Assembly (NCBI GenBank): GCA_947627695.1
Contig: CANQXF010000005.1
Span: forward strand, 62,001-126,000
Length of the DNA: 64,000 nt
From: an uncultured Ruminiclostridium sp.
GTDB taxonomy: Bacteria > Bacillota > Clostridia > Oscillospirales > Ruminococcaceae
Direction of reading: 5' to 3'
Below, one piece after another: positions 43,314 to 52,671 of the stretch. The notes under the pieces are model-generated. The model was not told where the DNA came from. It ran no database searches and was given only the letters and a program-made list of their open reading frames with translations. Positions within the stretch are counted from its first letter, which is position 1; each line of letters opens with the position of its first letter. The position numbers were made by a program, and so were the translations under genes.

Positions 43314-44496
43314 TATATACCTCCTCGGAGGGCTGAGCCTTTGCCATTTTCAGCATTGGCGGAGCTATGGCTATTGCCGCCACAAACAGGAATATTACTG
43401 CGGAAAAGATGAAATACATATTTTTAAGCTCGTAGTCCAAAAGGCTCCTTGAAAAAATGTCCTCGGTAAGTATCAATACGGCGGACGCTGCTCCGAAGGA
43501 AACGGCTAAGCAGGCGAGGAGCGACAGCGAGAGCAGTCCCAGAACGGGCAGCATACGCATACCGCACAGCTTCAGCACGGAAAGCATAGGCATCGTGTCC
43601 CTGCAAAGCCGTAAGGCGGGATAGTATATGCCGAAAACGGAAAACAAGGCGATAAGCGTTCCCAGAACGCCCATAAATAACGTGTAAGCCATAGTCGGGT
43701 CGGCGGGGAGCATATTTTGTTTGTAATGGTCTATTTCTTTTCCCGTGGATCCATATACAGCCTGATTCAGGACGTTATAGGTCTCATCGGTCATCTTCCT
43801 GTCAAAATCCACATTGCCGATTATGTAAAGAACGCCGCCTTTTGTAAAAGCTGAGCTTTCTAAAAAAATCGAGGGGATACGCACATAATCGTCAAGGGTT
43901 ATCCCCACAACGGTAAATTCCGTACCGAATAAATTTACCTTTTCCCCCACTTCAACACCAAATCCCTCGGGCAGAACGATAACGCTGTCACCGTTTTCAA
44001 GCTCCTGCCCCGTTATTTCTCGGCCCTGAGCAATATTCTGCTCGGAAAGATAAGGCTCGTCATAATAGATGAAGGTTTTACCATTCCATGACGTAAACCG
44101 CAGTCGTTCATCTCGGTTTTCTTTAAAAAGCGGCATAAATTTTATATTATTTATGCTTTTTGTTTCTGTTTTTATCTCTGCCTTTTCATATATGATATGT
44201 ATATCTATGGCGTCTATCTGATTGCTGTTCAGGGAAAAAAGAGAATCTATAATACGTTCGCTTACCGCTATACAGTTTTCGTCCTCTTCACCGACTCCGC
44301 AATAAAAATAATATGTGGTGTTTGCCCTGTCCTCTTCTTCGTTGCTGAAAAGGACGTCGCTTCCCATAACAGATGCGGCAAACAGCATAAGAAAAGAGGA
44401 GAAAAAGAACATCAGCATAGCGGAAAGGGTGTATTTCCGCTGTTCTCTGCCAAAATGGCTTTGCAAAACGGAGCATAACAAATACAGATATTTCAT
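43306..44496 (-). CDS. ABC transporter permease (FtsX/MacB type), first subunit
   Basis: A 396-residue permease of the same FtsX/MacB plan: an N-terminal helix (about residues 25-48), an extracytoplasmic domain of about 210 residues, and three C-terminal helices. It overlaps the ATP-binding subunit gene by four bases and the second permease gene by eight bases, so the three make one transporter. Confidence 0.8.
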   Translation of the reverse strand: MKYLYLLCSVLQSHFGREQRKYTLSAMLMFFFSSFLMLFAASVMGSDVLFSNEEEDRANTTYYFYCGVGEEDENCIAVSERIIDSLFSLNSNQIDAIDIHIIYEKAEIKTETKSINNIKFMPLFKENRDERLRFTSWNGKTFIYYDEPYLSEQNIAQGREITGQELENGDSVIVLPEGFGVEVGEKVNLFGTEFTVVGITLDDYVRIPSIFLESSAFTKGGVLYIIGNVDFDRKMTDETYNVLNQAVYGSTGKEIDHYKQNMLPADPTMAYTLFMGVLGTLIALFSVFGIYYPALRLCRDTMPMLSVLKLCGMRMLPVLGLLSLSLLACLAVSFGAASAVLILTEDIFSRSLLDYELKNMYFIFSAVIFLFVAAIAIAPPMLKMAKAQPSEEVYNG

Positions 44497-45179
44497 TGTG
44501 CTTTGTCCTCCGCCCCGCCGTCTGTAAGCTGTCCGTCTGAAATATAGTATATCTTATTGCATTTTTTGGCTACCCTCCTGTCATGGGTGACTATTACCAC
44601 CGTACGACCCTCACCGTTAAGCTGTCTGAAAAGCTCCATTATATCCTCGGCGGTTTTGCTGTCTAAGGCGGCGGTAGGCTCGTCGGCAAGGATCACTTCG
44701 GGATTTCCCACAATGGCTCTCGCTATGGCGGCTCTCTGCCGCTGACCGCCTGATATCCTGCCTGCGCGTCTGTCTGCCAGCTCGGAAATTCCAACTCGTT
44801 TCAAAGCGTACAAAGCATACTTTTTTATCTTGGCAAAAGGAACGTCCTTGCTTACCAAAAGAGGATAGGAAACGTTTTCCAGCACGGTTTTGTCTGGGAG
44901 GAGCCCTATGCTTTGCAGTACAAAACCCACAAGGCGGTTCCGTATGTCGAAAACGTCAAATCTGTCCAATATTTCGCCGTCAATGGTATATCTGCCCGTG
45001 GTGGCGCGGTCAAGACAGCCTATAATATTAAGCAAAGTGGATTTTCCCGAGCCTGATACTCCCATAAGGGCTATGTAATCACCCTGATTTATTGTAAGGC
45101 TTACGTCACTCAGAGCCTGAACGGAAAAATCGGTTTTCGGGTTGTAGATCTTGGTTATGTTTTCAAGCTTGATGTTCAC
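44493..45179 (-). CDS. ABC transporter ATP-binding protein (MacB/LolD-like)
   Basis: A 228-residue ATPase with Walker A (GVSGSGKST), the Q-loop, the signature SGGQRQRAAIAR, Walker B (VILADEPTAALD) and the switch histidine in VTHDRR. It belongs to the MacB/LolD/BceA group that works with FtsX-type permeases, encoded directly downstream. The C-terminal tail is short. Confidence 0.92.
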   Translation of the reverse strand: MNIKLENITKIYNPKTDFSVQALSDVSLTINQGDYIALMGVSGSGKSTLLNIIGCLDRATTGRYTIDGEILDRFDVFDIRNRLVGFVLQSIGLLPDKTVLENVSYPLLVSKDVPFAKIKKYALYALKRVGISELADRRAGRISGGQRQRAAIARAIVGNPEVILADEPTAALDSKTAEDIMELFRQLNGEGRTVVIVTHDRRVAKKCNKIYYISDGQLTDGGAEDKAQ

Positions 45180-45200
45180 TGTGCGTTTCGCTCCTTTCGT

Positions 45201-45794
45201 TTATATTTTCGATTTCTTTTTCTTTATCCGTAGGCATTTTTTAACAATAAACAAAAGCAGACTGCAAAGTAAATATCCGACAATATAGCAAATAATGCCG
45301 AAATATATCTGCGGCAATCTCACGTAATCCACCAGGCCGCCCCAGAGTCTGTTTTCATAAAGGGGAAACCAAATGAATAACGACGTGTTTGCAAGGCAGG
45401 CGACCAATGCCAACTTTATCTTCCTGTGCCATTCAAAGCCTAACGTATAGGCAAATGAAACGCCTGCCATTGCCAGAACGGGCAGCCATTCTTCATACAA
45501 ATACCACTCTAACAGCTCCGGGTCGTTAAAAATATAAATCAAATCATAATTGCTCAGAAGATCCCATTCCGAAATTCCTTTTTCCATCATCATACTAAAG
45601 CTGATCATAGGAGTGTGATTGGCAACGGGTATGTGGATAAAGAGCTGATTGAAATACCAGAAATATAAAATATTGCCGATCAGAATAAACGGTATCTGCC
45701 TGCCTTTGATGACCTTCAATTTTAAAAATATTAAAAGAACGATAAGAGCGAGAATGGAAAGGATAATCGTAAGATCTTCCGAGTCCCAATACAC
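45201..45794 (-). CDS. Six-helix membrane protein of unknown function
   Basis: A 197-residue hydrophobic protein with about six predicted transmembrane segments and a basic C-terminal tail (LRIKKKKSK). I recognise no family. It lies between the anti-sigma-like gene and the ABC ATPase on the same strand, so it probably belongs to the same sigma-controlled unit. Confidence 0.6.
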   Translation of the reverse strand: MYWDSEDLTIILSILALIVLLIFLKLKVIKGRQIPFILIGNILYFWYFNQLFIHIPVANHTPMISFSMMMEKGISEWDLLSNYDLIYIFNDPELLEWYLYEEWLPVLAMAGVSFAYTLGFEWHRKIKLALVACLANTSLFIWFPLYENRLWGGLVDYVRLPQIYFGIICYIVGYLLCSLLLFIVKKCLRIKKKKSKI

Positions 45795-45911
45795 TTGTTC
45801 ATCACTCCTTTATCGGCGGTGTATTTTGTAATGCTGTGACTGTGATCAATTTTCTCACTTTGTAAAGGAAACAACGGTATATGACAAAACGTGAAGCTTT
45901 TCCGATATTTT

Positions 45912-46595
45912 TTATTGTTCTGCTTTTTGTACAGAATTACATATTGCAATTATTTCATTTTGACTAAATTCCTTGCTTGCAACGAACTCGATAAAATAAT
46001 CGCCGTTATCAAAAAGAACGTAATGCGAACCGTTATGCTCCTGAAAATACATTCCCTCACAGCCGTTTACGTCAATTGCATAAGGCGCCTGCAAAAAGCT
46101 CTCGGTGTTTAATCTTTTTCCCTGAACAGAACCCTTTGTCATCTGACAAAAACGAAATTCTTTTTCTGCATTGTACAAATCAGTATAGAGAATTTCAACT
46201 ATATGCTCTTCGTCCAGCATTATCTCATAGCTATACCCGCTAAGGTCCGCCCCTATCTCATATCTTTCCTCCAGAGTCAGGGGCGCATCTGAAATATCTG
46301 TCGTTTTGATGAGCGAATATGTATCGTACGATTCAACTTTAAAGCTGCTGTGGCTTATTGCCGCATACGCAGCCGTCGACAGCGACGCAAGGATAACAAC
46401 TAAAAAAGCAAGCTGGACGAGTTTTTTCAGCGGAACGCTATGTCCATAAAATACAGTTCTGCCGTCCATACTTTTTATAAGCCGATTGGCTTTTCTTTCA
46501 AAGCTTCTGGAAAATTCACAGCTTTCCGTATCCTTTTCGTATTCTTCAAGCTGACGGTTCATCGCGTTTTCCAACGCCGTTTTAAGTTCATTCAT
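45912..46595 (-). CDS. Probable membrane anti-sigma factor (DUF4367-like)
   Basis: A 227-residue protein with a hydrophilic N-terminal cytoplasmic region (about residues 1-55), one transmembrane helix (about 58-82), and an extracytoplasmic domain resembling DUF4367, a domain common in anti-sigma factors of Firmicutes. It overlaps the end of the sigma factor gene by eight bases. The arrangement fits a sigma/anti-sigma pair sensing an envelope signal and driving the downstream ABC transporter. Confidence 0.7.
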   Translation of the reverse strand: MNELKTALENAMNRQLEEYEKDTESCEFSRSFERKANRLIKSMDGRTVFYGHSVPLKKLVQLAFLVVILASLSTAAYAAISHSSFKVESYDTYSLIKTTDISDAPLTLEERYEIGADLSGYSYEIMLDEEHIVEILYTDLYNAEKEFRFCQMTKGSVQGKRLNTESFLQAPYAIDVNGCEGMYFQEHNGSHYVLFDNGDYFIEFVASKEFSQNEIIAICNSVQKAEQ

Positions 46596-47139
46596 ATCCG
46601 TTCTCCTTCAAAATAGCCGCCAGCTTTGCTCTCCCGCGCCTCAGCCGCTTTTTTGCGTTTTCATAGCTTATGCCCAGCAGCTTTGCCGCTTCTTTTAAAC
46701 TGTTATCCATATATGAGGTCAGGTATATTATGTCGAAATAATTTGGCGGAAGCTGCTGTAAAGCCTTTTCAAGCTGCTCTGCGCTGTATTTTTTATCTAA
46801 CTCTTCGTCAGGGAGAGGGCTTTTATCCGAAGCTTCAAGCTCCTCAATATCTATGTCGGCTTCATAACGGCGGATTATCCTTTTCAGCATATTGTAAGAC
46901 GCGTTCCTGACAATAATAACCACGAAAGCCTTAGTCCGGGGACAATTTATTTCGGATATTTTTGAAAAATTCTTTGCGATACTGATAAAGGCGTCCTGTA
47001 ATGCGTCCTCGGCGTCCTGCTGATTTTTCAGTATATCAAAAGCTACCTTGTACATAAGGTTCCTGTATGCGTAATACAGTTCTTCAAATCGCTTTTTGTC
47101 CTCGTTTGCGCAGATGTATCCCAACGCTGCCGCAAGCAT
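46588..47139 (-). CDS. ECF-type RNA polymerase sigma factor
   Basis: A 183-residue sigma-70 family factor with region 2 (YRNLMYKVAFDILKNQQDAE, including the AEDALQDAF polymerase-binding helix) and region 4 (LPPNYFDIIYLTSYMDNSL...GISYENAKKRLRRGRAKL). Regions 3 and 1 are lacking, as expected for ECF factors. ATG at 47139 is preferred because GGAGGCG precedes it. The reading frame upstream continues into a decayed copy of this same gene. It heads the anti-sigma/transporter unit. Confidence 0.88.
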   Translation of the reverse strand: MLAAALGYICANEDKKRFEELYYAYRNLMYKVAFDILKNQQDAEDALQDAFISIAKNFSKISEINCPRTKAFVVIIVRNASYNMLKRIIRRYEADIDIEELEASDKSPLPDEELDKKYSAEQLEKALQQLPPNYFDIIYLTSYMDNSLKEAAKLLGISYENAKKRLRRGRAKLAAILKENGYE

Positions 47140-47240
47140 ACGAACGCCTCCTTTTTTGTTGATGGCGGAAAGAACGCTTTCCGCAGAGCTTATCGTTAAA
47201 TGAATTATAGCATAATTGCAGGGGGAGTTGTCAATATATT

Positions 47241-47369
47241 CTGATAATAATAACAACGAAAGACTTGGTTTGGGGACACTTTTTTCGGATTTTTTTGAAA
47301 AATTTTTTGGGGTGATGATAAGGGCGGACTGCTGTTTTTGCAGTATATCAAGGGCTGACTTGTATATCA
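47241..47369 (-). pseudogene. Truncated second copy of the sigma factor gene
   Basis: Read on the minus strand this stretch encodes YKSALDILQKQQSA...KNFSKKSEK, matching the intact sigma's YKVAFDILKNQQDA...KNFSKISEI, and the DNA remains similar beyond it in shifted frames. The copy starts abruptly at 47369, exactly where the 52-bp direct repeat begins, and decays into the intact gene's upstream region. Confidence 0.7.
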
Positions 47370-47421
47370 ATTAAAACTGCATAACATAAAAACACGCTCC
47401 CGTGAATTGGGAGCGTGTTGA
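47370..47421 (-). repeat. 52-bp direct repeat with cas-operon terminator (left copy)
   Basis: Identical over 52 bases to 53904-53955. It includes a hairpin of AACACGCTCCC with GGGAGCGTGTT, followed on the minus strand by T's, so it also terminates the cas operon ending at 47518. The left boundary coincides with the break in the sigma remnant. Confidence 0.85.
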
Positions 47422-47517
47422 GGCGAGTCGGTTGATGTGGTGTTTGAAAAAAAACAGATTTCCCTGTAGTCGAGAGCTATGAAGTTACCGCCGATTATGC
47501 CCGAGCTGCAGTCCGCC

Positions 47518-49725
47518 TCAAGCATTCAGAAAACCCGTTTCAAATCTCCGCTTATCAAGCACGCCGCGCATATATCCCAGAAAATCATCATAGCCAAGCG
47601 TCCAGCGGTATACTTCGGGTATGATCTCGGATAATTCATACTTTGCTGCTCTGCTGCGGCGTATGGTCACGGAGCATTCTTGGATCATGCGCGGACCTCC
47701 GCCGCCGCGAGCGATCATATCGGCGATATGATCATCTGTTACAGCAATTACAGCGTCGTTTTCAATAGGCTCAAATTCTTCGTCCATACTTTTGAAGCTC
47801 ATATCTTCTTCAAGGCTGATAAAATGCTTGATATGTCTTAACGTCACACCGCCCTCAATAGTTATTTCATCTTCAAGAGAGCTTGTGCTGAGTTCGGGAT
47901 TTATCTTGACCCCGTTTTTTAAATACCTTTCAAGCACCAAAGCAGAATATTTCAGGTTTTTATTCTGAGTGAGCATTTCATCATCAGCAAACGAAAAGCT
48001 CCACATTTCTGCGCTATCGCACTTACCGTCACGGTTTACTCTGCCTGCCGCCTGCAAAAGCGAGAGTAGCGAAGAGTTTTCGCGAAAGCCCGTTCTGAAC
48101 GAAAAATCCATGCCTGCCTCAACACATGAGGTCGCCACCAGTGTCCAGTTTGTGTCGTTTTTGTCATTCTTCAAACGCGTCATTATGTGATTTAAAGCTG
48201 AAGCTCTGTCCTTTGGGGTAAGAGCTGTTGACAAATGCTCTACGCATTGCCGCCCGTATTCAGTGCAAATATCATTTGCTATCACCGCCGCCGACTGCAC
48301 CGTGTTGACAATCAAAAGGCGCGGTCCTGCGCTTTCCTGCACGATCTTTATAAGTTCACCGCGGGAAAGCGCGTTTGGCAAAGTGCGAAACGTCACTCTT
48401 CCCGCCTCGTAATCGGCAAGCTTTTTATGCAATTCACTGTCCGTCAGCTCCGCTATCTCAGGGTGCGGCAATTTAAGGGAATATAAGCTTCTGAGTTCCC
48501 AAAACCGAACAAGCGAACCCGATGCCAACACCCATCTGCAATTCCAGTCTTCGGCGAGGGTATTCATCCACTGCCACGCCAGCGGCATCAGTTTTATCGG
48601 CAGCGAGCAGTGCGCCTCATCAAGAAAAATCACACTTCCGGGCAGTTCGTGAAGTCGTCTCAGGGCGGACGGCTTTGAAGATGAAAGCGTTCCGAAAAAT
48701 GCCGCCGCAGTTGTCACAATAATAGGTGCGCGCCAAAGAGAGGTCAGGTGACGGGTTTCTTTGCTCTGAAAATCCGCACGAAAATGCAGCTCAGCCACAA
48801 CATCTTCGGGATTTTCGTCTGGCAGTATCAACGCTTTTCTGTACACGTTTACCGATTGTTGTATGATGTTTGTAAACGGCAGGATCACGAATATTCTCCG
48901 CGCATTATTCTCTATCGCCTGCCTTAAAAGATTAGCCATAACAGCGGTGGTTTTCCCTGAGCCTACGGGGCTGTCGCAAACAGAAAACGGTGTGTCCACA
49001 CTTATATTGCGGCACACATTGTACATTTCCCGGCGAAGTCTGTTGCGAGAGTCATTGCGGTCATTACCGCCGAGGAAATTAACATACCTATCGAGCGCTT
49101 CAAGACGTTCTTTCGCTCTTAGCGGAGGTATGTTGTTTTCATTTACTGTGTTTCCGTAAACTGCCGCCGTGTCTGAATGGTCTGCGTCGGCAAGACAAGA
49201 CAATGCCATTCGTAAAAACATAGGGTTTCCGTTAACGCGAGGTTCAGGTTTAGCGGTTTCATTCGGGCAAAGAGTTTTGTGCGTCAAGAGAAGTTCGGGA
49301 AGAGATTTTTCAGCAGCTTTGCGCACGTCAGCTTTATTGTCACGAAAAATCAGATTTCCACGGCTTTGCTCTGCGGATATATCGGGAAGTCCCCTGTGAT
49401 GGGAATAAACCGCAAGTGCGGAATACATCGCACCATTTGAAAGCAATTCTGCGCATCCCGCATCAACGTGATTTATAGGAAGACGTGCGTGTTTTTCATC
49501 ATTCGTGTGAAGCACCGCTTGATTTTCTCCGAGAAGCTTGCCAAGGTCATGGAGCGCGGCTGCGTTTCTCACGATACATTCAAGCTCGCCGCTGAATTTC
49601 TTCGAGTATTCCTCCGCTTTAGCGGCATAACCGGCGGCGGTTTCGGTGACTGCAGTTATATGTGCTTGATATGACTGTGCCTTAAATCCGTCCTTTTCAC
49701 TGTGAGCAAGGTATTTTTCTTTCAT
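47518..49725 (-). CDS. cas3: CRISPR-associated helicase-nuclease Cas3 (with HD domain)
   Basis: Cas3 is recruited by Cascade to nick and unwind target DNA. The 735-residue protein has an N-terminal HD nuclease (His22, His59-Asp60, His86, His109-110 and ADH near residue 181) and a superfamily 2 helicase with Walker A PVGSGKT at 253-259 and DEAH at 369-372. Motif VI (QAAGRVNRDG) is intact, so nothing looks inactivated. It overlaps cas7 by four bases and is last in the operon; in ordinary I-C loci cas3 comes first. Confidence 0.92.
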   Translation of the reverse strand: MKEKYLAHSEKDGFKAQSYQAHITAVTETAAGYAAKAEEYSKKFSGELECIVRNAAALHDLGKLLGENQAVLHTNDEKHARLPINHVDAGCAELLSNGAMYSALAVYSHHRGLPDISAEQSRGNLIFRDNKADVRKAAEKSLPELLLTHKTLCPNETAKPEPRVNGNPMFLRMALSCLADADHSDTAAVYGNTVNENNIPPLRAKERLEALDRYVNFLGGNDRNDSRNRLRREMYNVCRNISVDTPFSVCDSPVGSGKTTAVMANLLRQAIENNARRIFVILPFTNIIQQSVNVYRKALILPDENPEDVVAELHFRADFQSKETRHLTSLWRAPIIVTTAAAFFGTLSSSKPSALRRLHELPGSVIFLDEAHCSLPIKLMPLAWQWMNTLAEDWNCRWVLASGSLVRFWELRSLYSLKLPHPEIAELTDSELHKKLADYEAGRVTFRTLPNALSRGELIKIVQESAGPRLLIVNTVQSAAVIANDICTEYGRQCVEHLSTALTPKDRASALNHIMTRLKNDKNDTNWTLVATSCVEAGMDFSFRTGFRENSSLLSLLQAAGRVNRDGKCDSAEMWSFSFADDEMLTQNKNLKYSALVLERYLKNGVKINPELSTSSLEDEITIEGGVTLRHIKHFISLEEDMSFKSMDEEFEPIENDAVIAVTDDHIADMIARGGGGPRMIQECSVTIRRSRAAKYELSEIIPEVYRWTLGYDDFLGYMRGVLDKRRFETGFLNA

Positions 49726-50594
49726 CTTACTGTAAGGTCAACGCAGCTCTCAACACGGCTCAGCAAATTTTCAGGGAGAGCAGTCACATCCTCATAATCG
49801 CTCCATGAAGTTGAAGGCTCTTTCGGATCGCCGAGTTTTTTCGGTGTAAGCGCCTCTATAAGCAAATGTTCAGGGCAGCTTCCAAGCAAGTTTTTATGCT
49901 CTATATACCATGCGTGACGTATGCGTACATCGGGGCGAATAGCAGATCGGTTCATATCGTAAGCATACGGAATAAGCAGCTTTAACAGTTCAATGTCGTC
50001 CGCTGTACAGCCTGTTTTATGGGCAAAATTCGGATTTACAAAGAAACTCATTGTATATACTCCATGTTCTGCCACTCTGAAAGCAAGCGGCGCCATACCC
50101 GAATTTTTACCCTCCTGAACACCTGCTTTATTGGTATTAGATTCACGAAGAATGTTTATCGGGGCAAGCGAAACACCAACGCCGAACTGGACAACACCGC
50201 TTTTTATAAATCCTTTATCGCTTTCACCTTCAAGGAATGTATTTCCGAAAACGCGAGCGTCCCAGTATTTGCTTACAAATTCGCTTTCCATGAATTTAGA
50301 AGGGTCGTTTCCCATTTCGTTTTTTATTGTTTTACGGTCGCGTCCGCGCTGTTCAAGAATATTATAGCGACTTTCGTTGTTCAAAAACTTCTCAGGGAGC
50401 GACTTGAAGAACGGCGAGCTGTGATCCTCCAAAAGGTCGCGAAGTTTTCGCTTGAACGACACAGGCGAGATCTCTCCGCAGCCGCTGCTGTCTCGCTGGC
50501 GCGGGTCGCTTTCGCGATCGGGGTCACCGTTAGGGTTTGAGTTTACTGTTTCAATTACAAGCTGTCCTGTTGCTCTTTTTATTTCATTATTCAT
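49722..50594 (-). CDS. cas7: Cas7, Csd2-like Cascade backbone protein
   Basis: Cas7 polymerises along the crRNA to form the Cascade backbone. The 290-residue protein has the Csd2/Csh2 family features: NSNPNGDPDRESDP near residue 18, the RDLLED-type helix, a WDARVFG segment, and VNPNFA...ELLKLLIPYAYD. Csd2 is the type I-C form. It overlaps cas8c upstream by eight bases and cas3 downstream by four. Confidence 0.88.
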   Translation of the reverse strand: MNNEIKRATGQLVIETVNSNPNGDPDRESDPRQRDSSGCGEISPVSFKRKLRDLLEDHSSPFFKSLPEKFLNNESRYNILEQRGRDRKTIKNEMGNDPSKFMESEFVSKYWDARVFGNTFLEGESDKGFIKSGVVQFGVGVSLAPINILRESNTNKAGVQEGKNSGMAPLAFRVAEHGVYTMSFFVNPNFAHKTGCTADDIELLKLLIPYAYDMNRSAIRPDVRIRHAWYIEHKNLLGSCPEHLLIEALTPKKLGDPKEPSTSWSDYEDVTALPENLLSRVESCVDLTVR

Positions 50595-52671
50595 TGATAA
50601 TATCCTCCGTTACATTATTGTTTTCTGTATTTTCTTTTTTCGGGAATTTTGCAAGGTAGCCTATAAAAAGCTGCGCTTTCTCCTCATCGCCAAAGCGTAC
50701 GTCGGACTGCCATGCCTTATGCAGCTTCGTTGCTGTATTTTCATACAATGATAAGAGCCAAGCTGCCCGCCAGCTTTCTTTTCCTTCGGCTGTTTCATTC
50801 TTTGCACGATAAGACTTTGCCCAGGTAATATACGGATTCATTCTTGTACCGAGCGTATTCAGCGTGCGGACGGGATACTCTGCCGCAGACCGGTACATTC
50901 CGCTTCCTGCAAGCTGCGTCGGCAGATCGCCGTCGCGAACAACTTTGCAATACAATGCATGAAGTTCATCTGACACTTTTAAAAGCTGTCCTAAAAGGTA
51001 TGGTAGGTTATCCATATAATTCTCCTTTTGTATGCCCGCACGATAGAGTAAAATTCCCATAAGCGAGAGCATTTCTTTTATGTAGTTTATAAATGTATGG
51101 CTGTTCTTTTCGTCATTTTTCCGCAGCTTTACAGCAGCCATTTGATTGCCGACAAATCCGCCAAGCGTTGTTGCCTGGTTCGCTGTAAGGTGCAGATCGG
51201 CGGCAGCTGATACAGAGGGTTCCAGCATAAGTTGGATCCCATGGTATTTCGGTATCAGTGTTATCTTCTTTTCTTTGGCATTTTTATCCTTTCGCTTTAT
51301 GAGTTCGCCGTTTTGCTTCCAAAAGCGGTTCAGAACATCTGCGGCGGTTGTCGGAAAAATAACACGAGGCTTTCCGAACGGAAATTCGGGGAGATTTTCT
51401 CCGCCCGCCGTCCATTGCTCACTCATCACTTCAAGCTCCCGCGCGTCGGTATGATGGGAATATATGACCTTTGTGCGCCCGTCGTCGATTTTCTTCAAAA
51501 TAAAAATCTGAAGTCCGTCAGCCTTTGAGTCTGAACCGATTCCCTTTCCATGCCTCAGTTCGTCTATAAGACTCTTTGCGCAGGCTGAAAAAACGCTGTC
51601 GCCGCTGCACGAAAATGTATTTACAAACGAAATCGGCGTTTTGGGAAGGTGCAGCGGATAAGCGAAAAGTATTTCAGATTTATCGGTATTTATCCAGGTT
51701 TTCCCCTTTTGTTCCTCGCTGCCCAGCCATTCTAAAGCCGCCTGAAGATTTTTTCGGTTTTCAGTGGAGATAGGATAGCTTGCACTTTCAAATCGCCCGT
51801 ATCTTTTTTGACATTCATGCTCTTTAAACATTGTGCGAAGTTTAACAGTAATACCCGACAGCTTTACTTGAGGCATAGGGTCTTTTATCGGCGAATACGG
51901 CGAACCGAAAGCATCTAAATCTCTCGCGTCAGCGTTTTGTGTGCCCTTGTTTTCAGCTTCAAGTAAAGCCTCATTCAATTCTGTCACAAACATATCGCTG
52001 ACGGCGGGAATGCCCATTTCTATGAGGCGAGGTGTTTCCAGCGCAACACTTATATTATCTTTGCTGGTTTTCTCCGTTTTTTCGTTATCCTTGCAAAGAA
52101 ACAAAATTCCGAGTGCGATCGAAATATCCTTGCGCTCCGCAAGCATTGCAAACGCTCTGCTTTCCAGTTCTTGATGAAGGACCTGCGGGTCGATAAACAT
52201 TCGGCTTTCCTCTGTCAGAATTTTCAGCGGCTCAAAATCCGGGACAAGTTTTTCGAGTTCGTTCGGCATTCTTTCCATGTGGCCTTTATATAAATCAAGG
52301 AAACTTTTTTTGCCCCAGTTGTTAATTTTACACCAACTGCGGATTTCATCGAGTTTATCAGTGTCCAACGACTCTGCAGTTAGTTTTGAAATATCGCCTT
52401 TAATTGAATCATCAGTCACGAGATAGAGAGGAGTAAGATTCATTATTGGAAAAGTACCGTGATTTGAGCCGTATTTTCTAAGAAGTTTGCCGAGTTCTTT
52501 GTCAACGGTCGATATTTCCAAAACCTTGCCGCCTTGTATGGTAATGTGATAGCAAGGCCGTTTTGCATTTATATTCGGAATTACAAGATATTTCCTGTTC
52601 CAGACATTCGCCTTGACGCCTGCGCCGTTCATCGCCTCAGACAAATTATACAGTTCATTTATCACAGACAA
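50587..52671 (-). CDS. cas8c: Cas8c (Csd1-like) Cascade large subunit, divergent
   Basis: The 694-residue protein occupies the Cas8 position and is best called Csd1-like. Resemblances are the C-terminal YLLGQLLKVSDELHALYC and KAQLFIGYLAKF segments and overall length. The N-terminal half (about residues 1-290) does not show a motif I can place. Cas8 recognises the PAM and helps recruit Cas3; in I-C an internal start often also yields the small subunit Cas11c, and I cannot tell if that happens here. It overlaps cas5 by ten bases. Confidence 0.75.
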   Translation of the reverse strand: MSVINELYNLSEAMNGAGVKANVWNRKYLVIPNINAKRPCYHITIQGGKVLEISTVDKELGKLLRKYGSNHGTFPIMNLTPLYLVTDDSIKGDISKLTAESLDTDKLDEIRSWCKINNWGKKSFLDLYKGHMERMPNELEKLVPDFEPLKILTEESRMFIDPQVLHQELESRAFAMLAERKDISIALGILFLCKDNEKTEKTSKDNISVALETPRLIEMGIPAVSDMFVTELNEALLEAENKGTQNADARDLDAFGSPYSPIKDPMPQVKLSGITVKLRTMFKEHECQKRYGRFESASYPISTENRKNLQAALEWLGSEEQKGKTWINTDKSEILFAYPLHLPKTPISFVNTFSCSGDSVFSACAKSLIDELRHGKGIGSDSKADGLQIFILKKIDDGRTKVIYSHHTDARELEVMSEQWTAGGENLPEFPFGKPRVIFPTTAADVLNRFWKQNGELIKRKDKNAKEKKITLIPKYHGIQLMLEPSVSAAADLHLTANQATTLGGFVGNQMAAVKLRKNDEKNSHTFINYIKEMLSLMGILLYRAGIQKENYMDNLPYLLGQLLKVSDELHALYCKVVRDGDLPTQLAGSGMYRSAAEYPVRTLNTLGTRMNPYITWAKSYRAKNETAEGKESWRAAWLLSLYENTATKLHKAWQSDVRFGDEEKAQLFIGYLAKFPKKENTENNNVTEDIINE

